Shown here: one piece after another, positions 1 to 6,797 of the stretch
How the letters are laid out: each line of letters opens with the position of its first letter
Numbering within the stretch: the stretch's first letter is position 1
DNA from: Candidatus Poribacteria bacterium
GTDB lineage: Bacteria; Poribacteria; WGA-4E; WGA-3G
DNA length: 6,852 nucleotides
NCBI GenBank assembly: GCA_009845505.1
Contig: VXZL01000409.1
Location: 1 to 6,852 of the forward strand
Direction of reading: 5' to 3'
The notes under the pieces: model-generated
What the model was told of the DNA's origin: nothing
Databases searched by the model: none
What the model saw: only the letters and a program-made list of their open reading frames with translations
Program-made: the position numbers and the translations under genes

Positions 1-199
1 CTTTAAGTTCAATCAATTCCCCACCAGTAAACTGTGGAGCATTTCGGTTGAGTTTAATGGCTAAATCGGGGAATTTGCCTTTATTGATGCAAGAAAGCAT
101 CTGCTTATTAAATGGAAAATTCTCAAGTTTGTTTTCGGAGAGGAATTCCGATTTTTTCTTGCATAAGTCAGCGAAGAAGTGATAAATTGAGTGAGCCAT
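1..199 (-). CDS. Partial putative Type II restriction endonuclease (PD-(D/E)XK type), cut by window edge
   Basis: Reading leftwards from an ATG at 199-197, an open frame of 66 complete codons runs off the window with no stop. It begins MAHSIYHFFADLCKKKSEF. The ATG directly follows the TAA stop of the methyltransferase (0-base gap), a typical coupled arrangement. Within the visible part, Pro44-Asp45 is followed 18 residues later by Glu64-Leu65-Lys66, inside the segment FTGGELIELK. This spacing fits the PD-X(10-30)-(D/E)XK nuclease motif found in many Type II restriction enzymes. Being adjacent to a methyltransferase is the classical restriction-modification context, so the cognate nuclease is the most likely identity. 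The region is visibly more A+T-rich than the rest of the window, which is common for restriction genes. The specificity and full length cannot be seen. The frame is well supported; the function is inferred from one motif plus context. Confidence 0.72.
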   Translation of the reverse strand, partial: MAHSIYHFFADLCKKKSEFLSENKLENFPFNKQMLSCINKGKFPDLAIKLNRNAPQFTGGELIELK

Positions 200-1117
200 T
201 TATTGGTTTGATTCAAGAAAAGCCATTTGTTTGGTATCAGTTTTGTCTGAGGTTGCGAACTTTCTGTTTAGCCGCTGTTTTCCCCAAATGGCTTCTAAGT
301 CCGCAGTACAGATGTAATCATTAAAAAATCGTGAGACATCATCTGATTTTCGTTGTTCGGCAAGTCTGTTTTGAATGAGGCTGACATTGTGTGAGTCAAG
401 TTCGATTCCTATTGCGTGACGTCCTAATTGTTCTGCGACAACGAGCGTTGTCCCCGAACCAGCGAACGGATCGAGGACAATATCACCAGGATTAGTAGAA
501 GAAAGGATAATCCGAAGCAGCAATTGAATAGGGGTTTGTTGTTTGTGCAAGCGATTCCCTGCTGCATCCCGCAACGCTTCATCACCTGCAAAGTAGCCAG
601 AAGTTAACTCACGGATATCATCCCACACATCTGTAACGAACATACCGTTTTCGCGAGCGTGTTTATAACCTGCTGGCAGCGGTGGATCGATGCGCAGCCG
701 GTGAAAAACACGCGGGGTTTTGCCTTTCGTTGCAAATGCAATGACTTGGTAATGTTTACCAAAACGCTTCAGCCCGGGTACTGCTGAGGTCTTCTTTTTC
801 CAGATAATCAAGTTTTGAAAAGTCCATCCGGTATCGCGTAAGCACTGCAATACGAATTCCGCGTTTTTTTCTCGTTGCATGAAATAGATCGCACCGCCAT
901 CGGAAGTCAAGGCATACACCTTTGCACAGATCTCATGCATCCACTCCCAATATTTCGCTGGGGGCAGATTATCGTTCCATGCCTTGTAAGCCTTATCTTG
1001 ATTGAAAGGCGGATCGAGAAAAGCCAAGTCTATTTTGTGAGAGATACTTTGGCTATCTAACGCAGTCGTGCAACTTTCGTGGAGGACGATGCAACTGTTT
1101 GTAAATGAAGTGCCCAT
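200..1117 (-). CDS. Beta-class DNA methyltransferase (N6-adenine or N4-cytosine), restriction-modification type
   Basis: This 305-residue protein transfers a methyl group from S-adenosylmethionine to an exocyclic amino group in DNA. The catalytic motif IV, DPPF (residues 35-38, within IDLAFLDPPFNQ), comes before the AdoMet-binding motif I, LDPFAGSGTT (215-224), followed by GIELD (237-241). That order, with the variable target-recognition region between them (about 105-190), defines the beta class (N6_N4_Mtase family). HKQQTP (191-196) matches the conserved segment just before motif I. DPPF rather than SPPY favours adenine-N6 over cytosine-N4, but does not prove it. The ATG at 1117 is supported by family layout, since motif IV normally lies near residue 35, although no strong Shine-Dalgarno site precedes it. 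It starts 20 bases after the DUF350-type gene and abuts the putative nuclease gene, suggesting cotranscription. The last 50 residues are a poorly conserved tail. No separate controller gene is seen. Confidence 0.93.
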   Translation of the reverse strand: MGTSFTNSCIVLHESCTTALDSQSISHKIDLAFLDPPFNQDKAYKAWNDNLPPAKYWEWMHEICAKVYALTSDGGAIYFMQREKNAEFVLQCLRDTGWTFQNLIIWKKKTSAVPGLKRFGKHYQVIAFATKGKTPRVFHRLRIDPPLPAGYKHARENGMFVTDVWDDIRELTSGYFAGDEALRDAAGNRLHKQQTPIQLLLRIILSSTNPGDIVLDPFAGSGTTLVVAEQLGRHAIGIELDSHNVSLIQNRLAEQRKSDDVSRFFNDYICTADLEAIWGKQRLNRKFATSDKTDTKQMAFLESNQ

Positions 1118-1137
1118 AATATTTACGAATTCACGGG

Positions 1138-1473
1138 TTAGCCCATCGCAGCGGCGACGATGATGCCGAGCGAAATGAGAACACCAGCAACTGTAATACC
1201 CGCAGCGGTGTTATTTTCTTCGGCAATCTGACGGTTTAGATCGTAAGGGGTTGACATATCAAAGACCTTGTAGCCTACCATCAGAACCACTAAACCGACG
1301 ATACTAAAAACAATACCTTCGATGATAAAACCGCCCAAGACTTTAAAGTCTATCATTGGCGCATCTGCCGTGGCTGCGTCATTTTGAGCACTTGCATTGT
1401 GTGCGAACATAGTAAAGGCAACGATTGCCACGGTAACCAAGATGAATGTGGTGAAAACGATCTTTTTAGCCAT
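1138..1473 (-). CDS. DUF350-type small membrane protein with signal peptide
   Basis: A 111-residue protein of unknown function. It opens with Lys3-Lys4 and a hydrophobic stretch (residues 5-24), then NASAQ, which looks like a signal peptide cleaved near residue 30 after Ala-Ser-Ala; an uncleaved first membrane helix is the alternative. A second hydrophobic helix spans about 46-69 and a third about 89-110. Between them, FDMSTPYDLNRQIAEENNTA (71-90) resembles the conserved DUF350 (YjfL-like) segment, with a TP(F/Y)DL core and an Asn-x-Ala pattern entering the last helix. Known DUF350 proteins are inner-membrane proteins, often with duplicated units; this one carries a single short unit. The start is supported by an AAGGAG site nine bases upstream of the ATG. 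It lies 78 bases after the giant gene and 20 bases before the methyltransferase, so its functional partner is unclear. Confidence 0.78.
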   Translation of the reverse strand: MAKKIVFTTFILVTVAIVAFTMFAHNASAQNDAATADAPMIDFKVLGGFIIEGIVFSIVGLVVLMVGYKVFDMSTPYDLNRQIAEENNTAAGITVAGVLISLGIIVAAAMG

Positions 1474-1482
1474 TTTGTGTAG

Positions 1483-1488
1483 CTCCTT
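1483..1488 (-). promoter_or_regulatory. Ribosome binding site of the DUF350-type gene
   Basis: Read on the minus strand, this is AAGGAG, nine bases before the ATG at 1473. It is the clearest Shine-Dalgarno site in the window and fixes the start of the small membrane protein. Confidence 0.75.
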
Positions 1489-1506
1489 GTTTTGGGCGGG
1501 ACTTAC

Positions 1507-1543
1507 CGCCGTGCGTATTTGCCTTAATTAATGGCGCACGGTG
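1507..1543 (-). repeat. GC-rich inverted repeat between the giant gene and the DUF350-type gene
   Basis: CCGTGCG (1509-1515) is the exact reverse complement of CGCACGG (1535-1541). The stem extends outward by one G-T and one C-G pair and encloses a 19-base loop containing TTAATTAA. It lies just after the TAG stop of the giant gene. In the transcribed direction no run of T follows, so it is not a standard intrinsic terminator. It could be an mRNA-stabilising or processing hairpin, a protein-binding site, or chance. Confidence 0.4.
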
Positions 1544-1551
1544 TCTGCCTA

Positions 1552-4500
1552 CTACGCCAACAGTTCAAACTGTACATCTATGGTGGTGTGCAGATACTTT
1601 ACTAATATGGCATCTTTATCTTTGATATAAAGCCATCCGGATTCTACATCTTCAAGTGTTTGCGCAGCCGGCACCTCGGTTTCTACGTATTTTTCTACTA
1701 CGTTGCTGGCTTCAGCGTCGTCCGAGGGCGTTTCTACACCATTCGTTGCATCCTCCTCCGAAGGTGCTGTAAACTGATAGCGTGCTCGAACGCCGTGTGG
1801 GGCGCGTCCGTAGCCGACGATAAGTGCGTAACTTGCTTCGTTTTCGGCATAACTCAGTTGCCAGTTCAGCTGCCCCGTATCGGTTCGGGTAAGTGTGTCT
1901 ATCTTTGCACCTGAACTCAGATGTATATCGTCAGCGATAACAGTTTTAATACCCGGATCGAGCCCTCGGAGCGTATAGATATTCACCATAATATCTTCAG
2001 GATTCAGGTGCGGTCCCTTGCCTTCGGTGCAGAAGCCGTAGAATCCATCAGGATAGGTGCCTTTGAGTTCACCCTCTTCCCACTGCTGATACATTGCACT
2101 GACCGTAATGCCTTCAGCAATCTGGCCCCACTGCTCGTCTTTAGTGTGTCGATTCAAGCGTTGCAAATAATAGGCGAGAACCAAGCCGTTCCATTGAACG
2201 GGCACGCCAAACCAGGGGTGGGTGTGGAAACTTGTACCGAAAACGGGAATGGAAGCGAATCGCATACCGGGCCGGTCAGGGAGATGCCAGTGATACAAGA
2301 ATGGCAATGCTGTTTCTGCCCAGTAAGTTGCACGTTTGAGGTATTCTTTTTTCCGTGTGAGTTCATAAGCTTCGATATAAGCCCCGACTGCATGCGCCGC
2401 TGCGAGAACGTCCGGTTGATACATCGGACATTCCCACATTTGCGCCCCGCGTGGCACGGAAAATTGCTTCATGAATTCAAGGGCCTTCAACCCTGCTTCT
2501 CGCGATGCTGTGTTGCCGGTAATTCGGGCGTGTTTGAGGAGTAAAAGTGCCGATTCGGCACAGGTTCCCAGCACCGTTTCACCCGCCTTTCCAAGAGAGG
2601 CGGTTTTTGGGTTTGTCGGTTGCCACTGCCAACTTCCATCGGGTTCTTGTGTCGTGATCCGTTGCTGCGTCTCTTCCTGCATATAGGTGAGTGCGGTGTC
2701 GATGTTCCCGATATAAAACGGGAATTCCCATCTCAAAATATGGCAAGAACCTCGTGCTGCCAGTCCTTCCTTACCAGATTCTGTTATGGTATTCTTAGCG
2801 ATTTCTAACGCCCGTTCTTTCACCTGTTCATCTTTTGTGGCGAGGTAATCGTACCAGAGTAAAGTTCCGAAACCGGGTTCGTTGTGTGCTGCCCAATCCA
2901 CACAGTGCCGAGATTTCCGCGTGTTTTCGTCCCATGTGGTGTGCATAAATCCGTGTCGTGAAAGGAGGAGTTCTTCTTCATCGCTACGAGGAGGTTCAAG
3001 CGGTTCTGGGGTTCCGTAAGCGTCAGTCCAGTGTGTTACAGCATCTAAAATAGAGGCGTTTCCCTTGACGATAATTTGACTTTTGATGGAGAGTGGACGT
3101 GCCGGTGTCAGTGGATATGGCGTAGAAGCCTCTGTCTCATTTTCCTGAACCCATTCTGGTGCGGTTGGCAGAAACAGGCCGAGAGCGTGGTTTTTCTGGT
3201 GCTTATACCAGTTGGGTGAGGCAAATATTGCCGAAAGCATCTGGTTTTCGCCGTCCCAAGTATCGAGTGGATTCCAGATGATGCCGACAACTGATTTCTG
3301 TATCTCTACCGCCATAACAGGAACTGTAATTTTATACGGATGCGGGACCAGGCGGTTATCAAATGGTGGGGCTGCATCGCGTGGACTTGAGGAACGTTCT
3401 GCGTTTTCCAAGAATTCAAGTCCTGGAAACAGTGCTGCTGTTTTCTTTTCTGGATTACGTCCGCACCCTGCGTAAAGCATCGGACCGTGGAAGGCGAGGA
3501 GTGCTCTGTCTCCGTCGGTTTGCAATCGGTATTCCGTTTTGATTCGGGTCGCATCTTCGGTAAGGGTCCACCGCATCTCATAATCCCATTTCACACCGTC
3601 GGCATCTGTGTTTGTGCCGCTTAATCGAATGATGGATTCGTCTTTGTTCCCTGCAAGTTGGTATCTTGTCGGGACGAGTTGGAAGGTTTGACGTTTTTCT
3701 GCTGCATCGAGATAGGTGACCTCAGAGAGTGCCGGGCTGGTGGCGACCCGTTGATAATTGCCACCTTTTGCGACGAAAAGGGTGTAATATTCAAATCCAC
3801 CCTCAGCATTCTCGTCGGAAGCGGGGGGTGGCGTGCTGCGGACGAAGACGATGCGTAGATGTTTGTTTCCCATTACAACGCTGCCGTCTTGGGGCTGTGT
3901 GTGGAGCTCCTTTGTTACTTTGGTAGTGAGTTTGGGTTGCGCAGAAAGGACTCTAACACTACCTTGAGACGTCTGGCGTTCTTCACCGGCTACGGTTTGG
4001 CATCTGAGAGAAGCTGAGAAAGAGAGTGCAGTCGGATGGGGAAGACGGCGAGCCGTCCAGAAGACAGAAGTTTCTTCACCAGGTTCAATCTCTTTGATCG
4101 TTTGTCTGGGTCTACCGCGTCTTAACTTCACGCCGTTGATGGCGATTCGCGCCGTATCCGTTTTGCCTAACGGGGCACTACCACTGTTCCGTAGGATACA
4201 TTGTATCTCGAAATCTTCACCCACTGAGACGACTGCGGCTGTTGGTCCTACACTCACAATTTCCAGTTTCGGCTGTGCAGCGTAAAGTGCTATTTTGAGG
4301 GGACGTTCTTTTATTCCGAGTGTTTCGATACAGATATCTCTTAGTGCCGATACACCTGTTGAGGCGGGCTGGTTAAACGCCAGCATCGCTGTTTTTTTAT
4401 TATCTAAGTAGACAATAGCGATACCGCACCGGAGTTCCGGTTCAGGAGCTCTTTTCGCTTTTCGGAGAGCGGTTTCTTTGAGTTTATATAACTGCGGTTT

Positions 4501-5511
4501 ACCCCACAACGCCCACGCGTAGTTGCTATTGCCTTTGACGTTACATTCCGTCAGCAGTGAGAGAACGATTTCTTTTCCGGCGTAGCCTGTAAGGTCGATA
4601 TGTTCTTCCTGCCAACGACATTCGGTTGCGACTGATTCAAAACATCTTTCTGGTGCAGCCGATTCGTCTGTATGAGAAATTTCGATAGCAAACTTTACGC
4701 CACCCGGTTGCCGCTCCGTATCGTCAAATACGATACCGTCTCTTAACCCGATGGAAAAGTGAAGAAGCAGTTTATCATTGCTATCAACATCAGGGAGGGA
4801 AACGGTATAGTCAATTTTGGCGACTTCTGTTGGTGTCGGGTGTTCAAAAATCGCAGGTTGTGTGACACCGCCTGAAGAGTCTCTACCATTGGCAGATGCT
4901 TGCTCTGTCCCAGAGATAGTGCTATGTTCAAACATCTCCACGAAGTCGTAAATTTCTTCAACAATGCCAAGGTCTACCCGTATAGGTTCAAGGCCTTCTT
5001 CCGTTTCGGCTGCTGTATTGCCGCGCTTATCAGTTTCTTGTGTTTCGGCTTCTGTAGTTTGCGGATCGGTCTCACTTTCTTCAGAGAGCAGGACAATTTC
5101 CACAGGTGTTTCTGCCTCGTCTTCGGAGACCGATTCAGTAGGTTCTAAGGGTTGCGGCGTATCATTACCGTCAGCGGGTCCCTCGTCTACGCTTGATTCA
5201 ACCGGAACGTTGTCCTCGTTTGCTTCGGTGTCTTCGTCTGACGGGATAGGATCGCTGTCTGGATGTGTTTTGGGGTTCGCATCTACAGCGACAGGTGAAG
5301 CGTCCGCTTCTTCAGTTTCTGTAGGCTCGGAAACTTCAGTATGGGTCGTAGATAATGCTGTAGTTTCAGCGTCATCTACGGAACTGTCATCTGTTGTGAC
5401 TTCTAATTCCGTTTGGGATTCGTCGCCATTTTGTGCGTCGGTAGAAGGATCGTTTTCTGCCTCTGTTTTTCCGATGCAGGTAGTTAAAAACTGTTGAAAA
5501 CCGGTGAGCAT
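1552..5511 (-). CDS. Giant multidomain protein: acidic disordered N-terminus, beta-sandwich modules, alpha/alpha-toroid-like region
   Basis: A 1,319-residue protein whose family I cannot name. Residues about 17-220 are low-complexity, dominated by Glu, Asp, Thr and Ser, and probably disordered. Residues 222-343 form a beta-rich module (FEHPTPTEVAKIDYTVSLP to NYAWALWGKPQL) like carbohydrate-binding jelly rolls. Residues 413-525 (PKLEIVSVGPTAAVVSVGED onward) resemble a CARDB/Ig-like adhesion module. Residues 545-740 are beta-rich. Residues about 825-1190 are helical, with Trp/His/Pro-rich loops (WDENTRKSRHCVDWAAHNEP; FGTSFHTHPWFGVPVQW), recalling the alpha/alpha-toroid of glycan hydrolases and lyases. 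A second acidic linker (1250-1285) precedes a short C-terminal beta segment. A GAAAGGA site about eight bases upstream and an in-frame stop just before the ATG fix the start. There is no recognisable signal peptide or good lipobox, which is odd for this architecture. It lies 35 bases after the DUF2961 gene, suggesting a shared glycan-related role. Catalytic residues cannot be assigned. Confidence 0.85.
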   Translation of the reverse strand: MLTGFQQFLTTCIGKTEAENDPSTDAQNGDESQTELEVTTDDSSVDDAETTALSTTHTEVSEPTETEEADASPVAVDANPKTHPDSDPIPSDEDTEANEDNVPVESSVDEGPADGNDTPQPLEPTESVSEDEAETPVEIVLLSEESETDPQTTEAETQETDKRGNTAAETEEGLEPIRVDLGIVEEIYDFVEMFEHSTISGTEQASANGRDSSGGVTQPAIFEHPTPTEVAKIDYTVSLPDVDSNDKLLLHFSIGLRDGIVFDDTERQPGGVKFAIEISHTDESAAPERCFESVATECRWQEEHIDLTGYAGKEIVLSLLTECNVKGNSNYAWALWGKPQLYKLKETALRKAKRAPEPELRCGIAIVYLDNKKTAMLAFNQPASTGVSALRDICIETLGIKERPLKIALYAAQPKLEIVSVGPTAAVVSVGEDFEIQCILRNSGSAPLGKTDTARIAINGVKLRRGRPRQTIKEIEPGEETSVFWTARRLPHPTALSFSASLRCQTVAGEERQTSQGSVRVLSAQPKLTTKVTKELHTQPQDGSVVMGNKHLRIVFVRSTPPPASDENAEGGFEYYTLFVAKGGNYQRVATSPALSEVTYLDAAEKRQTFQLVPTRYQLAGNKDESIIRLSGTNTDADGVKWDYEMRWTLTEDATRIKTEYRLQTDGDRALLAFHGPMLYAGCGRNPEKKTAALFPGLEFLENAERSSSPRDAAPPFDNRLVPHPYKITVPVMAVEIQKSVVGIIWNPLDTWDGENQMLSAIFASPNWYKHQKNHALGLFLPTAPEWVQENETEASTPYPLTPARPLSIKSQIIVKGNASILDAVTHWTDAYGTPEPLEPPRSDEEELLLSRHGFMHTTWDENTRKSRHCVDWAAHNEPGFGTLLWYDYLATKDEQVKERALEIAKNTITESGKEGLAARGSCHILRWEFPFYIGNIDTALTYMQEETQQRITTQEPDGSWQWQPTNPKTASLGKAGETVLGTCAESALLLLKHARITGNTASREAGLKALEFMKQFSVPRGAQMWECPMYQPDVLAAAHAVGAYIEAYELTRKKEYLKRATYWAETALPFLYHWHLPDRPGMRFASIPVFGTSFHTHPWFGVPVQWNGLVLAYYLQRLNRHTKDEQWGQIAEGITVSAMYQQWEEGELKGTYPDGFYGFCTEGKGPHLNPEDIMVNIYTLRGLDPGIKTVIADDIHLSSGAKIDTLTRTDTGQLNWQLSYAENEASYALIVGYGRAPHGVRARYQFTAPSEEDATNGVETPSDDAEASNVVEKYVETEVPAAQTLEDVESGWLYIKDKDAILVKYLHTTIDVQFELLA

Positions 5512-5522
5512 TTTTTAATTAT

Positions 5523-5529
5523 TCCTTTC
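5523..5529 (-). promoter_or_regulatory. Ribosome binding site of the giant gene
   Basis: Read on the minus strand, this is GAAAGGA, followed by an A/T-rich spacer to the ATG at 5511. An in-frame TAA stop sits three codons before the ATG, so translation cannot start further upstream. This argues that the missing signal peptide is real and not a start-site error. Confidence 0.6.
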
Positions 5530-5546
5530 AGGCTAAGTGCTTTGGC

Positions 5547-6692
5547 TTACGACCGGCTCCATTTCTGTTTCATCTGTTTCATCTCATCGTTGAGCACAAC
5601 CTCTGCTGAAGGTGTCTGTGCAGAGGATTCAATTTGCCATGCGCCAGACTCGTCTTTTAGTACAGGTTTGCGTTGTGCGACGGGTAAAATGCCAAAGGGT
5701 GCGTGTGGCTCGATTTGATACCAGTATGCGACGGAAGATGTCTCATTGCGGAGGTGATTGCCGTGTCCATGCTCTATCGTAACCCGAATTTCTTTCTCGA
5801 AACGGACAGGGTTTTCGAGGTGATAGACATAGGAGGTTTGGTAGCCGTCGGTGTTATTTTCGTAGATAGAGGATCCGTTATGTGCAAACGCATTCTCTTG
5901 CATTCCCCAGGCTTGATTCAGATAATCTTCTGAACCGGTGCCGTGCAGATCGGGGGGCCACTTGTAGCCATCTACCCAAATCATATCGTCACCTTCACCC
6001 CACCATGTACCTTGGAAATTGGTAACTGAGAGGTTACAACCGATATAGTGGCCTGTGCCTTCGGCGGATAGGATGAGATAATTGGTATCCCACGCGAGTC
6101 TTTCCGCATTGATGATATTGGCTTCTGGTGTGTTTACAGTGATTTCGTGCCCCCAACCATCACACGGATTTTCGCGATGGAATTGTGCATGAAAATAGGC
6201 AACATCGTCGCCGTGTGAATCCGAGTATTGCTCATAGTCGATGTAGAAGTATTGGCGGTGTGGTGTATCGCCTTCGTTGACAAGTTCAATGCGTGCGTTG
6301 CTGTTAAAGGGCATCTGCACGTAACTATTGAGTGCGCAGCCTGTATTGAACTGATTGTTTTGGTTTGTGGAAGCGGAGAACAACATGGAATCGTACGAAT
6401 TGACGATTTCATTTCCGAGTCCAAAGAAGTCGCCTAAGGGACAGAGGACACTTGGATGTTCCTCATCGTCCCAAAACATCCGAATCAGGACGTTGCGATA
6501 ACCGTTTGGCTGGGTCATCCAGATATGGTTAATACATCCGGGACCTTTGAGGTTTGCGATAACGCGGGTTTCGCCGGGAGCGACATCCCATGCGTCGTTA
6601 TTTCTGCCTGTTGTATCCCAGGAGGATGCGCGTAACGAGCGTGCTTTTTTAACACGCGTCAACGATGACAATAATCCATCAACATAGGTCAT
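5547..6692 (-). CDS. DUF2961 family protein, probable GH172-type glycoside hydrolase
   Basis: A 381-residue protein matching DUF2961 throughout. The N-terminal segment (LRASSWDTTGRNNDAW, residues 20-35, then PGETRVIANLKGPGCINHIWMT, 39-60, with APG just ahead) is typical of the family. WWGEGDD (230-236) and HGTGSEDYLNQAWG (250-263) are its hallmark motifs. DUF2961 was reclassified as GH172 after members were shown to act on alpha-D-fructofuranosides and on D-arabinofuranosyl linkages; as I recall, the catalytic pair is two glutamates about 21 residues apart. Here Glu233 and Glu255 (22 apart) are the natural candidates. There is no signal peptide, so it is probably cytoplasmic and would act on imported oligosaccharides. 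Length is normal for a single-domain member. The ATG at 6692 has an AGGGA site eight bases upstream and fits family N-termini. It is the first gene of the visible unit. The substrate is not determinable from sequence. Confidence 0.9.
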   Translation of the reverse strand: MTYVDGLLSSLTRVKKARSLRASSWDTTGRNNDAWDVAPGETRVIANLKGPGCINHIWMTQPNGYRNVLIRMFWDDEEHPSVLCPLGDFFGLGNEIVNSYDSMLFSASTNQNNQFNTGCALNSYVQMPFNSNARIELVNEGDTPHRQYFYIDYEQYSDSHGDDVAYFHAQFHRENPCDGWGHEITVNTPEANIINAERLAWDTNYLILSAEGTGHYIGCNLSVTNFQGTWWGEGDDMIWVDGYKWPPDLHGTGSEDYLNQAWGMQENAFAHNGSSIYENNTDGYQTSYVYHLENPVRFEKEIRVTIEHGHGNHLRNETSSVAYWYQIEPHAPFGILPVAQRKPVLKDESGAWQIESSAQTPSAEVVLNDEMKQMKQKWSRS

Positions 6693-6700
6693 AATTTGGT

Positions 6701-6705
6701 TCCCT
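6701..6705 (-). promoter_or_regulatory. Ribosome binding site of the DUF2961 gene
   Basis: Read on the minus strand, this is AGGGA, eight bases before the ATG at 6692. It is a moderate Shine-Dalgarno match supporting that start. Confidence 0.5.
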
Positions 6706-6715
6706 ACATAATATA

Positions 6716-6744
6716 TTTATACATTGGTGAGGTGTGGTAAAGCG
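6716..6744 (-). promoter_or_regulatory. Possible promoter of the DUF2961 gene
   Basis: The minus strand reads TATAAA at 6721-6716, preceded by TG, in the most A/T-rich stretch of the leader. It would serve as a -10 box and give a leader of roughly 17 bases including the ribosome binding site. The -35 position, about 17 bases further upstream, has only a weak CGCTTT-like hexamer. This is a guess based on position and composition. Confidence 0.22.
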
Positions 6745-6774
6745 TTTTGTGTTTACGTATTTATTGCGTTTACC
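6736..6774. repeat. Spaced inverted and direct repeats (GGTAAA / TTTACC, GTTTAC twice) upstream of the DUF2961 gene
   Basis: GGTAAAGCG (6736-6744) and CGTTTACC (6767-6774) form an imperfect inverted repeat with a gap of about 22 bases. GTTTAC also occurs twice in the same orientation, at 6751-6756 and 6768-6773, 17 bases apart. This pattern in a likely promoter region could be a binding site for a transcriptional regulator, but the elements are short and could be chance in A/T-rich DNA. Confidence 0.25.
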
Positions 6775-6797
6775 ATAGTAGCTCGCGTAGATCCTTA

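Noticed and set aside
1507..1543. Intrinsic terminator after the giant gene
   Set aside because: The stem is present but the loop is long and no T-run follows in the transcribed direction, so it is listed only as an inverted repeat.
1921..2544. 207-codon plus-strand open frame
   Set aside because: It lies wholly antisense to the helical region of the giant gene, shows Cys/Phe/Arg-rich composition unlike a real protein, and has no domain or convincing ribosome binding site.
143..3417. Six GAATTC sites (143, 854, 1127, 2473, 2722, 3412), more than random expectation
   Set aside because: Considered as a hint to methyltransferase specificity, but local composition and codon use can explain it, and site density does not reveal the target of this enzyme.
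4964..5497. 177-codon plus-strand open frame, very rich in Ser and Val
   Set aside because: It is the antisense reading of the acidic low-complexity segment of the giant gene. Glu, Asp and Thr codons on one strand give Ser- and Val-type codons on the other. It has no recognisable domain.
5469..5511. Possible lipoprotein signal at the start of the giant protein (LTTC, residues 9-12)
   Set aside because: Thr before the Cys is not a normal lipobox residue, no positive charge precedes it, and the hydrophobic stretch is too short.
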